DNA from: CBDCCV01 sp965215025
GTDB lineage: Bacteria; Bacteroidota; Rhodothermia; Rhodothermales; Salinibacteraceae
Assembly (NCBI GenBank): GCA_965215025.1
Contig: CBDCCV010000002.1
Location: 434,001-498,000 of the forward strand
Direction: 5' to 3'
DNA length: 64,000 bases
Part shown: positions 51,034-59,580 of the stretch, one piece after another
Layout: each line of letters begins with the position of its first letter
Position numbering within the stretch: the first letter of the stretch is position 1
Translations under genes and position numbers: made by a program
Notes under the pieces: generated by a model
Database searches by the model: none
What the model was told of the DNA's origin: nothing
Seen by the model: only the letters and a program-made list of their open reading frames with translations

Positions 51034-51915
51034 ATGCGCCGCTCTTTTCTGCTAGGCTTGCTGCTCCTCGTCCCGCTCGCCACGGCCCTCCACGCGCAGG
51101 AGCGCACGGACGAGGCCGAAGCCGTCCGCCTCGTCCTCACCGATGGCTCGGCCGTGATCGGCACGGTGGAGCGCGAGACGGCCACGCGCGTTTACTTCCG
51201 CACGACTTCGGGCGTGGCGATGACCGTGCCGAAAGACCGCATCCAGCGCCGCGAAGAACTGGCCGGGCGCATCGTGGACGGCGCGTATCGGCGGCTCGAC
51301 CCGAACCGCAAGCGGCTCTTCTTCGCCCCCACGGCGCGCCCGCTCGGCGCCGGGCAGGGGTACCTCGCCGACTATCAGCTTTTCTTTCCCTTTGCTGCCG
51401 TGGGTGTGGGCAACGCCATCAGCCTCGCGGGCGGCGTCTCGCTCATCCCCGGCTCTCCGGGGCAGCTTGTCTACGCCGCGCCAAAGGTTACGCTGCTGAA
51501 CAGCCCGAGCGCGAGCGTGGCGGTGGGCGCTCTTGCAGGGACGCCCGTAGGCGGAGACGCCACCGCCGAGGCGTACGGCGGGCTGCTCTTCGGCATCGGC
51601 ACGTTCGGCGACGCGGAGCGCTCCGTCACCGTCGGCGGTGGGTTCGGGTTCGTGGGGGCGGATGGGGAGAGCGCCACGAGCCAGCCCATCCTGCTCGTCG
51701 GTGGCGAGCTGCAAACCTCGAACAGCATCAAGCTTATTTCAGAAAACTACGTCTTCACCGAGGAGGGCGCCACGGTGGTCCTCTCCGGAGGCGTCCGCTT
51801 TTTCAATGACACGCTGGCGGCGGACTTCGCCCTGTTCACCTCGCCCGAGTTCTTCGGAGACGGCGGCTTCCCAGCCTTTCCGTGGGTCGGCTTCGCGTAC
51901 AACTTCGGGCGCTGA
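51034..51915 (+). CDS. Outer-membrane-like protein of unknown function
   Basis: The 293-residue product has a signal peptide (1-22, ending ALHAQ). A short domain follows (AVRLVLTDGSAVIGTVERET, TRVYFRTTSGVAMTVPKDRI) that looks like an SH3/LSm-type beta barrel found in Bacteroidota secreted proteins. The rest alternates short hydrophobic strands and Gly turns (FFPFAAVGVGNAISLAGGVS, AEAYGGLLFGIGTFGDAERS, PWVGFAYNFGR) as in small outer-membrane barrels. The C-terminus ends in Phe-Gly-Arg rather than Phe. It is followed 8 bp later by a glycerate kinase gene in the same direction, likely cotranscribed but without obvious functional link. Confidence 0.75.
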   Translation: MRRSFLLGLLLLVPLATALHAQERTDEAEAVRLVLTDGSAVIGTVERETATRVYFRTTSGVAMTVPKDRIQRREELAGRIVDGAYRRLDPNRKRLFFAPTARPLGAGQGYLADYQLFFPFAAVGVGNAISLAGGVSLIPGSPGQLVYAAPKVTLLNSPSASVAVGALAGTPVGGDATAEAYGGLLFGIGTFGDAERSVTVGGGFGFVGADGESATSQPILLVGGELQTSNSIKLISENYVFTEEGATVVLSGGVRFFNDTLAADFALFTSPEFFGDGGFPAFPWVGFAYNFGR

Positions 51916-51923
51916 CAGAAAGG

Positions 51924-53234
51924 ATGCCACGCGCCGAAGAAGACGCCCGCGCGATCTTTGCCGCCGCCGTACGCGGCGCGCAGGCCGATGCGGCGGTGGC
52001 GCGCGCCAATCTCGCCAACCGCACGCGCCGCTCGCTGGAGAGCTACCGCCGCGTCGTCGTGTGCGGGATGGGGAAGGCGGCGCTGGCGATGGCGTCGGCG
52101 CTGAAGGACGCCCTGCCGCGCGCGGTAGACAGCGGCGCCGTCGTCGTCCCCGAAGGTTACCCGGCGCACCGGCCCGAGCGGTTCGCGCCACCGGAGCGCA
52201 TCGCGGTGATGGAGGCCGCGCACCCCGTCCCCAACGCGCGCAGCCTCGCCGCCGGGGAGCGGATGCTGCGTCTGGCCGAGCGCTGCGGCACGGACGACCT
52301 CCTCCTCGTGCTGATCTCGGGCGGAGGCACGGCGCTCTGCACCGCCTTCGCCGAGGGCATCACGCTCGAAGATGCGCAGCAGGCGTACCGGCTCCTCCTC
52401 CAGAGCGGCGCTGACATCCGCGCCATGAATGCCGTCCGAAAGCATCTCTCGCGCTTGGGCGGCGGAGGGCTGGTCCGCGCGGCGCGCCCCGCCGAGACCG
52501 TCGCCCTCGCCATCTCCGACGTCGTTGGCGACGACCTCGCCGTCATCGCCAGCGGCCCGACGGTGCCCGACCCCTCGACGTTTGCCGACGCCGTGGCCGT
52601 TCTTCGGGAAAGAAGCCTGTGGAAGGCCGTGCCCGCCGCCGTCCGCACGCACCTTGGCGCGGGCCGGCGCGGCGAAAAGGCCGAGACGCCCAAGCCAGGC
52701 GACGCGCTTTTCGAGCGGGTGCGGACGCATCTCATCGGCACGAACCGCGACGCCCTCGAAGCCGCCGCCGAGGAGGCCGAAGGGCGCGGGTACGCGGTCC
52801 GCATCCTGGGCCGCGCCGTCACGGGCGAGGCGCGCGAGGTGGCGCGACGGCTCATGGGCGAGGCCCGGCGGGCCAATGCGCAACAGGCGACGTGCCTCCT
52901 CTGGGGCGGCGAGACGACGGTGACCGTCACGGGCAGCGGAAAGGGCGGGCGCAACCAGGAACTCGCCCTCGCCGCCGCCCTGGCGATGGACGGCGCCCGC
53001 CAACCCGCCGTCTTCCTCAGCGGCGGCACCGACGGCATCGACGGCCCCACCGACGCGGCCGGCGCCTGGGCCACGCCCCGCACCGCTGCCGCCGCACGCA
53101 CGCGCGGCCTCGACCCCGAGGCGTTTCTCAAAAACAACGACGCCTACTCGTTTTTCGACCGGATCGATCAGCTCTTGCGCCCCGGCCCCACGCACACGAA
53201 CGTGATGGACGTGCAGATGGCCCTGCTGCGGTGA
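51924..53234 (+). CDS. Glycerate 2-kinase (DUF4147/MOFRL type)
   Basis: The 436-residue product starts at ATG 51924 after AGAAAGG. It matches GckA/TtuD-type kinases: VVVCGMGKAALAMASALKDA, then HPVPNARSLAAGERMLRLAE, LLVLISGGGTALCTAFAEGI, MNAVRKHLSRLGGGGLVRAA and VALAISDVVGDDLAVIASGP. The C-terminal MOFRL part follows (LLWGGETTVTVTGSGKGGRN, QELALAAALAMDG and FLSGGTDGIDGPTDAAGAW). It would phosphorylate D-glycerate to 2-phosphoglycerate with ATP, feeding glycolysis from serine or glyoxylate catabolism. No partner glyoxylate genes are adjacent. Start and length are normal; upstream extension is ruled out by the preceding gene. Confidence 0.94.
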   Translation: MPRAEEDARAIFAAAVRGAQADAAVARANLANRTRRSLESYRRVVVCGMGKAALAMASALKDALPRAVDSGAVVVPEGYPAHRPERFAPPERIAVMEAAHPVPNARSLAAGERMLRLAERCGTDDLLLVLISGGGTALCTAFAEGITLEDAQQAYRLLLQSGADIRAMNAVRKHLSRLGGGGLVRAARPAETVALAISDVVGDDLAVIASGPTVPDPSTFADAVAVLRERSLWKAVPAAVRTHLGAGRRGEKAETPKPGDALFERVRTHLIGTNRDALEAAAEEAEGRGYAVRILGRAVTGEAREVARRLMGEARRANAQQATCLLWGGETTVTVTGSGKGGRNQELALAAALAMDGARQPAVFLSGGTDGIDGPTDAAGAWATPRTAAAARTRGLDPEAFLKNNDAYSFFDRIDQLLRPGPTHTNVMDVQMALLR

Positions 53235-53264
53235 ACCGCCGCCCCGCGCCGCCCGTTAAGAAGC

Positions 53265-53927
53265 GTGTTCGCCCACACAAATCGACCGCTGGCCGCGCGG
53301 CGCCAGGAGCGTCTCGAAGGTCTCAAAAACGAGATCGAACAAAACGGCGGCACCGCCCTCGTCGTTGAGACCGACGTGACAAGCCGGGATGAGGTGCAGA
53401 ACCTCATCGACCAGACGAAAGACGCCTTCGGCCGCATCGACATCCTGGTGAACAACGCCGGGCTGATGCCGCTCTCCTACATGAAAAACCTCCACGAGGA
53501 CGAGTGGGAGCGGATGGTGGACGTGAACGTCAAGGGCGTCCTCTACGGCATCGGCGCGGCGCTGCCGCACATGCTTGAGCAGGGCGGTGGGCACATCGTC
53601 AACGTCTCGTCGGTGGCCGGGCGGCGCGTCATGCCGGGCGGTGCGGTGTACTGCGGCACGAAGTTCTTCGTGCGCGCTCTCTCCGAAGGGATGCGCAGCG
53701 AGCTGGGGCCGGAGGGCATCCGCGTCACCTCCATCGAGCCGGGCGCCGTGGACACCGAGCTGACCGAGACGATCACCGACGAGGAGCTGATGGAGGACAT
53801 GAAGGACATGTTCAGCGGCTACAAGATCCTCGAGTCGGAGGACATCGCCGAGGCCATCCGCTACGCCGTCACCGCGCCCGGCCACGTCAACGTGGAGGAG
53901 CTTTTGGTGATGCCGAGCGGGCAGTAG
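53265..53927 (+). pseudogene. 5'-truncated SDR gene
   Basis: The frame (GTG 53265) begins directly in [20 protein letters not shown], which in this family follows about 30 residues after the start. The glycine-rich cofactor motif TGxxxGIG and the first beta strand are missing; the preceding 8 residues (FAHTNRP) do not resemble it. The rest is well preserved: [57 protein letters not shown], and a C-terminal [20 protein letters not shown]. Without the motif NADP(H) binding is impossible, so this is likely a pseudogene or the product of a deletion after the kinase gene. The well-kept remainder suggests that the loss is recent. Confidence 0.75.
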
Positions 53928-54214
53928 GCCGGCTTCGCCGGTAAAGGGTGTGGCCGGGGTTGCGCTGCGAAACGCCGCGCGGCCGCCGGAAATCCTGGGG
54001 CGGCCTGTAGAAGCACGCGCTCTGGCCGTTGCGGGGGAGGGGACGGAAGGCGCAAGGAGAGGCCGCCGCTGCCTCCTACGGTACCCATGCGGATAGTCCA
54101 AAAGTACATGGCAACTGAAACGTCACGCTCTACTTTGAGACGTAACGAGGCTCTCGGTGGCCTGCTGCTGAACGCCTCCGGCTCTTCCCCGCGCCAAACC
54201 CCGCAGCAAAACGC

Positions 54215-55294
54215 ATGTGCGCCAGACCCCCCGCCGCTGTGCCGGACGCGAACGCACGCCAAGCTGCCGTGCTCATCGCCTCGGACATCGCCGCCGAGGC
54301 CGCCTGGCTTGCGGCAACGCATCGCGCGGCCTCGGCGGGGGCATGGCAGTGGAACCTGCAAACCAACACGCCGGAGTGGTCCGAGGGCTTCTACCGGCTG
54401 CACCGGCTCGACGCGGCACGCACCGACGCCTCGTTCGAGGCCTGGCTCGGCGCGCTGCATCCGGAGGACCGGCCCGTGCTTTGCGAGGCGGCACGCCATG
54501 CCGCGCGCGGGCGCGAAAGGATAGACCTGGAGTACCGCGTAGGCCAAGCCGAGCCGGCACGATGGGTCCAGGTCAAAGGGCGCATCGTCCGTGAAGGGGC
54601 CGGCGAGGCGCCTCGCATGGCGGGCATCGCGCTCGAAGTGGACGGCCCTCAGCCGGCTCCTAGCAGCGCGATCCAAATGGCCGACAGCGAGCAGCGGCGT
54701 TTGCAGCACGCCCTGCAGGACGAACTCGGCCAGCAGCTTACCGGCATTCTGATGAAGGCGCAGGTGCTGCTGGAGCGCCTCGAGAGCGAGAACTCTACGC
54801 AAGCGGACTACCTGGAGCGCATCATCGATCTGATGACGCAGGCGCACGGGTACACGCGGGATCTGGCCCGCACGCTCGCGCCCGTCGTCGTCCGCACCGA
54901 CGAACTGGGGGAGGCGCTAAGCCAGCTTGCCGCCGACACCAAGTGCCTGTTCAACGTGGCCTGCTGGTGCGAGGTGAGCGAGCGGCTCGTCGCCAGCAGT
55001 GACGATGTGGCCACGCGCCTGTACCGCTTTGCTGCGGAGGCCGTCGAGCACGCCGTGCAGCGCGTTCAGGTGCGCGCCGTCTTTCTCGAACTCTGCGCCG
55101 AGGGCGAGCAAGGCGTGCTGCGCGTCACTACCACCGCGCGCGAAACCACCGCTGACGAGGACGAGGCCGCGCGCGCTTCCCCCGAGCAGGAGCTACGCGC
55201 GCTGCGCCGTTACGCCAGCGCCTTGGGAGCCACGCTCTCCGTCTGCACCGCCGCGCGCGGCGAAACCGTGCTGACATGCTCGTTCAGCTTGTGA
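54215..55294 (+). CDS. PAS/histidine-kinase-like protein with degenerate kinase core
   Basis: The 359-residue product has an N-terminal PAS domain (about 30-140: AASAGAWQWNLQTNTPEWSE, GALHPEDRPVLCEAARHAAR, RIDLEYRVGQAEPARWVQVK) and a NarL-partner-type kinase segment. At the DHp helix, where HisKA_3 kinases read RRxxxELHDELGQ, it has RRLQHALQDELGQQLTG, with Gln168 in place of the phosphoacceptor. In the ATPase part the N-box Asn is His279 (AAEAVEHAVQR), and no DxGxG exists; a relic of the G2 region remains in RRYASALGATLSV. Autophosphorylation is therefore unlikely. It may be a sensory or inhibitory pseudokinase. No response regulator is adjacent; a 287-bp gap precedes it. Confidence 0.78.
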   Translation: MCARPPAAVPDANARQAAVLIASDIAAEAAWLAATHRAASAGAWQWNLQTNTPEWSEGFYRLHRLDAARTDASFEAWLGALHPEDRPVLCEAARHAARGRERIDLEYRVGQAEPARWVQVKGRIVREGAGEAPRMAGIALEVDGPQPAPSSAIQMADSEQRRLQHALQDELGQQLTGILMKAQVLLERLESENSTQADYLERIIDLMTQAHGYTRDLARTLAPVVVRTDELGEALSQLAADTKCLFNVACWCEVSERLVASSDDVATRLYRFAAEAVEHAVQRVQVRAVFLELCAEGEQGVLRVTTTARETTADEDEAARASPEQELRALRRYASALGATLSVCTAARGETVLTCSFSL

Positions 55295-55413
55295 TGGAGG
55301 ACGCGCGGCGCTTCCTTCTCACAGGAAGCGGCTGCTCTGCGCAGAGACTTCACGCCGCTGGATGAACAAAGGGAAGCGGGGTATCGTTAAGAAAGTTGTT
55401 ATTAGGTGAACAG

Positions 55414-55486
<73 letters not shown>

Positions 55487-55492
55487 CCCTTT

Positions 55493-55530
55493 CCCGCGAG
55501 TCGCAGTAGATGCGGCTGGCGGGTTTTTTT
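55493..55530 (+). terminator. Intrinsic terminator of the tRNA gene
   Basis: CCCGC (55493-55497) pairs with GCGGG (55519-55523), with inner partial pairing of CGCA and TGCG, followed by a run of seven T's. It begins 7 bp after the tRNA. Confidence 0.85.
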
Positions 55531-55619
55531 GTTTCTGGCGACGCTAAGCAAACGGCCCGAGTATCCTCGTCGTCCTCATCCGGCGCCGAGCACGCGCTCC
55601 TATTCTCCCTGCGAAGCCC

Positions 55620-56231
55620 ATGAAAGACTTCTTCCGCGCGCAGCGCCCGCACCGGGGGCTTTCGTATGAGGACTATCTCGAAAAATGGCAGCAGGAGGCC
55701 GAGGCGCCCGTGGCCGGCCTCGACAAGGAGGCGCGCAAGATGCACCACTACGTCGCCTACAACCGCGAGCGCTCCGAGCATGTGCACGCGGCCTACGAGC
55801 CGTCGGCGCGTCTGCGCGAGGCGATGGCGCAGATCGAGGCGCCGCAGCTTTGGATGGTGCTCACCGAGGCGTGGTGCGGCGACTCGGCTTTCTGCCTGCC
55901 CGTCCTCGTCGAGGCGGCTCGGCTCTCCAAGCACGTCACGCTGCGCATCCTTTTGCGCGACGACAACCTCGACATCATGGACGCGTACCTCAGCGCCTCG
56001 GGCGGGCGCAGCATCCCCAAACTCGTCGCCTTCGGCGAGGAGGGAACGGAGCTGTTTCAGTGGGGGCCGCGCCCGGAGGCGGCGCAGGCGCTCTTCGACC
56101 GCGAGCGCGCCGCCGGTAAGGACAAGGACGCCATCGTGCAGGCGCTCATAGCGTGGTACGAGGACGGCGGATGGCAAGAGGTGGACCGCGAGTTGGCCGA
56201 TGCTATCGAGCACCACTATGAGCGAGCGTAG
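55620..56231 (+). CDS. Thioredoxin-fold protein (Thioredoxin_9 type)
   Basis: The 203-residue product has a helical N-terminal part (GLSYEDYLEKWQQEAEAPVA, RKMHHYVAYNRERSEHVHAA). A thioredoxin-like fold follows, with the active-site-like motif LTEAWCGDSAFCLPVLVEAA, in which the two Cys are separated by four residues (C-G-D-S-A-F-C) instead of two. This is the family's usual form. The cis-Pro region is GRSIPKLVAFGEEG. It is cytosolic, since no signal peptide is seen. Such proteins are common in Bacteroidota and assumed to reduce disulphides or act as chaperones; the substrate is not known. It stands alone between the tRNA and the TerB gene. Confidence 0.88.
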   Translation: MKDFFRAQRPHRGLSYEDYLEKWQQEAEAPVAGLDKEARKMHHYVAYNRERSEHVHAAYEPSARLREAMAQIEAPQLWMVLTEAWCGDSAFCLPVLVEAARLSKHVTLRILLRDDNLDIMDAYLSASGGRSIPKLVAFGEEGTELFQWGPRPEAAQALFDRERAAGKDKDAIVQALIAWYEDGGWQEVDRELADAIEHHYERA

Positions 56232-56370
56232 CCGGCTTTCAGTTTAGATTGAAAATTTCTGTTCACGAGGGCTTCTGCATTTGGGTTTGGCCCGGCGCGT
56301 TGCTATTCTTCCAGCTAAGCCCCCGTTGCCTTACAACTTGCCCTGCAACCTTCCCTGACGGCCTGCCGCC

Positions 56371-57192
56371 ATGAGCCAGCCCAAGGACACCTGGACCGAT
56401 ACGCACGACCTCGCCCTCATCTACGTCGCCCTCGCCTACGGCACGGACTACGACCTCAGCGGCGACGAGCTGCGCACCGTCACGCGCTGCCTCGAGATGT
56501 GGGACGACGGCCTCGACGCCGAGGCCGCGCAGGAACTCGTCCTCGAAGCCATGGCCGTCTACCTTGAAGAGGACGAGGAGGAGAAAGCCGGCGCCGAGGT
56601 CTTGCGTTCCATCCATGCGCTGGCCGCGTCGCTCAGCGAGGAGGCCCGCCGCCGCGCGCTCGAAGACCTCGTCCGCATCGCCGAGGCCGATGGCGTGCTC
56701 CTCTCAAGCGAGCGGAGCCTCATCGGCGCGCTGGCCGAGGCCTGGCGGCTCAAGCCCGCCGCCGAAGCGCTCCTGAGCCAGACCACCGCCGAGGTCGAGG
56801 CGCTCCCGTCGTGGAGCCTCCTGCACGACATCGGCCTGGTCTACCTCGTCGTGGCGCACAGCACGGACGGCGAGCTGAGCGACGCGGAGATCGCCGCCAT
56901 CATCGAGCGCGCGCGTGCGTGGAAGCCGGAGATGAGCGAAGAGGAGATCCGTGAGGTCTTGCGCGGCGTGCTTGCCTTCTACGCGCAGCAGCCCAGCGAA
57001 GAGGCGCTCGCGCGCTCCGTAGGTGCCATCAAGGAGACGCTGCCCATGATCCAACGCCTCATCGTCCTGGACGACCTCCACTACATCGCCCACGCCGACG
57101 GCGCGTTCAACGACCACGAGCGCACGATGATCGGCCAGTTGGCTCAGGCGTGGGGCGCCTCTGCCATCCGCACCAACGGGTACGCGGGATGA
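56371..57192 (+). CDS. Tandem TerB-domain protein
   Basis: The 273-residue product consists of two TerB-like helical domains. They align internally: LALIYVALAYGTDYDLSGDE with IGLVYLVVAHSTDGELSDAE, and VRIAEADGVLLSSERSLIGA with HYIAHADGAFNDHERTMIGQ. The ADG...E motif is the acidic metal-binding site of TerB/DjlA-type domains. TerB domains bind divalent metal and associate with membrane stress or phage-defence systems. Here the partner is the downstream membrane protein gene, whose ATG overlaps the stop (ATGA). Function is unknown; coupling to a membrane protein is the only context. Acidic overall. Confidence 0.85.
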   Translation: MSQPKDTWTDTHDLALIYVALAYGTDYDLSGDELRTVTRCLEMWDDGLDAEAAQELVLEAMAVYLEEDEEEKAGAEVLRSIHALAASLSEEARRRALEDLVRIAEADGVLLSSERSLIGALAEAWRLKPAAEALLSQTTAEVEALPSWSLLHDIGLVYLVVAHSTDGELSDAEIAAIIERARAWKPEMSEEEIREVLRGVLAFYAQQPSEEALARSVGAIKETLPMIQRLIVLDDLHYIAHADGAFNDHERTMIGQLAQAWGASAIRTNGYAG

Positions 57193-57833
57193 CGCGGGTG
57201 AGAAGCGGCGCTCGCGCAAACCCTTTGCTGCTGTGCTGCGCGCTGATCGTGGCTGCCGGGTTCGCCCTCGTGCCGGTCGCAGCCGAGGCGCAGGACGCCG
57301 AAGCCGTGCATCAGCTTGCCGCCGCGCGCATGGACGCGGAGCGCGATCACCTCTGGCGCGTGGCCGCATGGGGCGGCCTGAACGCGGCGGGCGGCTTGGC
57401 GCTCGTCCTCTCGACGCGCCGGGCGGCGCACCCGGCACGCTTCGGCTTTGGGCTGCAGGCGGGCGTCTGGGGCGTGGTAAACTTGGGCATCGCCGTGCCG
57501 GGGCTGATCGGGGGGGCGGGGACGACCACCTCCGCTTTCGCCGAGGCGCTGGCGGCCGAGCGCGGACTGCACGACCTCCTCCTCTTGAACATGGGCCTCA
57601 ACGTGGCCTACGCCGGCGTCGGCGCGGCGATGGTGGTGGCCGGCTACCGCGGCGTCAAGAGCGCCGAGGCATGGCGCGGGCACGGCACGGCGCTCATCGT
57701 CCAGGGGCTGGGGCTACTGGTCCTTGATGGCGTCGCGCTCCTGGCCTCGCGCGCGCGTCTGGCCGACCTCCTCAGCGTGGCCGGGCACGTCTCGGGGCGC
57801 GCCGCGCCAGGCGGCTTCGCCCTGGTGTTTTGA
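57189..57833 (+). CDS. Membrane protein coupled to the TerB protein
   Basis: From ATG 57189 (overlapping the TerB stop) the 214-residue product has an N-terminal signal-like helix (LLCCALIVAAGFALVPVAAE) and an Ala/Gln-rich soluble helix (HQLAAARMDAERDHLWRVAA). At least four transmembrane helices follow: WGGLNAAGGLALVLSTRRAA, WGVVNLGIAVPGLIGGAG, LLLLNMGLNVAYAGVGAAMV and ALIVQGLGLLVLDGVALLA. The pattern resembles small Bacteroidota membrane proteins of the DUF6992 kind, though that name is from memory. Its 3' end overlaps the FxsA gene of the opposite strand by 120 bp. Translational coupling suggests that it works with the TerB protein. Confidence 0.72.
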   Translation: MTRVRSGARANPLLLCCALIVAAGFALVPVAAEAQDAEAVHQLAAARMDAERDHLWRVAAWGGLNAAGGLALVLSTRRAAHPARFGFGLQAGVWGVVNLGIAVPGLIGGAGTTTSAFAEALAAERGLHDLLLLNMGLNVAYAGVGAAMVVAGYRGVKSAEAWRGHGTALIVQGLGLLVLDGVALLASRARLADLLSVAGHVSGRAAPGGFALVF

Positions 57834-58370
57834 CGTTCTGCCTTCCGGGGGGAAGTCTTCTGCGGGGAAGCCTTCTTCCGGGAAGCCCTCACCCGCGTAA
57901 AAGGCGCCCCCGGCCTCGTCTGGCGCGTCCCATGCCGAGGCACTTCCAAAGCCGCCGAAGCCCGTCTGGATCGTCCCGTTTTTGACCGCGCGCTTGATCC
58001 GCTTCATCACCAGCTTGCGCACGCCCGCGCGCGTGAACGGGATCAGGCCGATGAAGCCGAAGAAGTCCGTCAAGACGCCCGGCGTAATCAAAAGCGCCCC
58101 GGCGATGAGGATGATCACGCCATCGAGCAGCTCCTTGCCCGGCAGCCCGCCCTCGTCGAGGCGGCTCTGCAAACGGTTCCACACGGAGAGGCCCTCGCGC
58201 TTGGCCAGGTAGCTGCCCAAAACGCCCGTGACGAAGATGACCGCCAGCGTGAAGAGCAGCCCGTAGCCGCCGGTGAAGTCGTCCGCGAGCTTTTCCAGCT
58301 GGACGAGCAGGAACAGCTCGACCACCGGCATGATGAGAAAAAGCGCGAGGATGCGGGCGAGGATTTTCAT
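57714..58370 (-). CDS. fxsA: FxsA family membrane protein
   Basis: The 218-residue product has the FxsA pattern: an N-terminal helix (LARILALFLIMPVVELFLLV), LLFTLAVIFVTGVLGSYLAK, the motif REGLSVWNRLQSRLDEGGLP and GKELLDGVIILIAGALLITP, followed by GVLTDFFGFIGLIPFTRAG. FxsA proteins sit in the inner membrane and were found as suppressors of phage T7 exclusion; their normal role is unknown. The core ends near residue 135; the C-terminal 80 residues are a Gly/Phe/Glu-rich tail whose last 40 codons lie antisense to the TerB-partner gene. The tail may have arisen by loss of an earlier stop. Confidence 0.88.
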   Translation of the reverse strand: MKILARILALFLIMPVVELFLLVQLEKLADDFTGGYGLLFTLAVIFVTGVLGSYLAKREGLSVWNRLQSRLDEGGLPGKELLDGVIILIAGALLITPGVLTDFFGFIGLIPFTRAGVRKLVMKRIKRAVKNGTIQTGFGGFGSASAWDAPDEAGGAFYAGEGFPEEGFPAEDFPPEGRTSKHQGEAAWRGAPRDVPGHAEEVGQTRARGQERDAIKDQ

Positions 58371-58512
58371 AGTGCGGTCTCCGGTAGAAAAGGCACGCCC
58401 CTAACGCAAGCCGCCGCCAAAAGGCTCCCTGCCTGGGAGAGGGCGAGTGGGTGAATGGGAGAGGGGGCGCTGCACACCGCCGTTCAACGTAGTTGCATCG
58501 CAGAAGAGCACC

Positions 58513-59580
58513 ATGTTTGAGGAAAAAAGGATCGCCATCGTGGGCGCGGGCATGGCTGGCTTGGGCGCGGCCTTTGCACTGCGCGACGCGCCCGGCTGCG
58601 CCGTCACCGTCTTTGAGAAAAGCCGAGGCTTTGGCGGGCGCGCCGCCACACGGCGGAAGAACGGCGCCTGCTACGACCACGGCGCCAACTACTTTCAGAC
58701 GGACGACGCCGCGCGCATCCATCGCCTCGTGCGCGAAAAGCTGCCGGCAGGCGAGCTGGTAGACATCGCCCGCCCGGTGTGGACCTTCAGCGCCGAGAAC
58801 GAGATTTCCGAGGGCGACCCCGCGCGCAACCGCTCGCCGAAGTGGACTTACCGCAGCGGCATCAGCTCTCTGGGCAAGCTCCTCGCCGAAGCCGCCGGCG
58901 CCGAGGTGCACCTGCAAACGCGCGTCCGCCGCCTCGAAGAAAACGCCGGCGGCTGGACGCTCGCGGATACCGACGGCGCCCGGCACGGCCCGTTCGACGC
59001 CGTGCTTTTGACGCCGCCCGCCCCGCAAACGCGCGATCTCCTGGCCGAGAGTCGGATGGACAGCGCCCTGCAAGACGCCCTCACCGAAGCGCTCGGCGGC
59101 GCCGCGTACCGGCAGCAGCTTACGCTCGTCCTGAGCTACGGCCGCCGCATCGAGAGGCCCGGCGACTTCTACGCGCTCCTCAACACGGACGGCGAGCACG
59201 CCATCGCCTGGCTCTCGTTCGAGGAGGACAAGCCCGGCCACGTCCCCGACGGCGAGAGCCTCGTCATCGCGCAGATGGCGCCCGCGTGGAGCACGCCGCG
59301 CTTCCGCGATGATCTCGACGCGCTCGTGCCCGAAGCCGCCGAAAAGGTGAGCGTACTCTTGGGCCAGGACCTGCGCCAGCCCGCCTGGGCCGACAAGCAA
59401 GGCTGGCGCTACGCCCTCCCCGAAAAAGCCGCCGACGCCGAAGCGCTGGCCGAGGCCCAACCGGCCGGCCTCTTCTTCGCTGGCGATGCGCTCGCAGGCA
59501 AAGGCCGCGTGGAAAAAGCCCTCGAAACCGGCCTCGACGCCGCGAGCGCCCTGCGTCGCTTTGCCGAGGGGCGGGCGTAG
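58513..59580 (+). CDS. Renalase-like NAD(P)/FAD-dependent oxidoreductase
   Basis: From ATG 58513 the 355-residue product has the FAD motif IAIVGAGMAGLGAAFALRDA, the FEKSRGFGGRAATRR segment with the GRA(A/M) motif of amine-oxidase-type flavoproteins, DHGANYFQTDD and a C-terminal FAD-closing part (LFFAGDALAGKGRVEKALET). This matches bacterial renalase homologues, which oxidise misformed isomers of NAD(P)H and release H2O2. The substrate is assumed from the family. It is cytosolic. Its stop abuts the convergent ferredoxin reductase gene with no gap. The frame is open upstream to 58447, but residues before the Met are not conserved. Confidence 0.9.
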   Translation: MFEEKRIAIVGAGMAGLGAAFALRDAPGCAVTVFEKSRGFGGRAATRRKNGACYDHGANYFQTDDAARIHRLVREKLPAGELVDIARPVWTFSAENEISEGDPARNRSPKWTYRSGISSLGKLLAEAAGAEVHLQTRVRRLEENAGGWTLADTDGARHGPFDAVLLTPPAPQTRDLLAESRMDSALQDALTEALGGAAYRQQLTLVLSYGRRIERPGDFYALLNTDGEHAIAWLSFEEDKPGHVPDGESLVIAQMAPAWSTPRFRDDLDALVPEAAEKVSVLLGQDLRQPAWADKQGWRYALPEKAADAEALAEAQPAGLFFAGDALAGKGRVEKALETGLDAASALRRFAEGRA

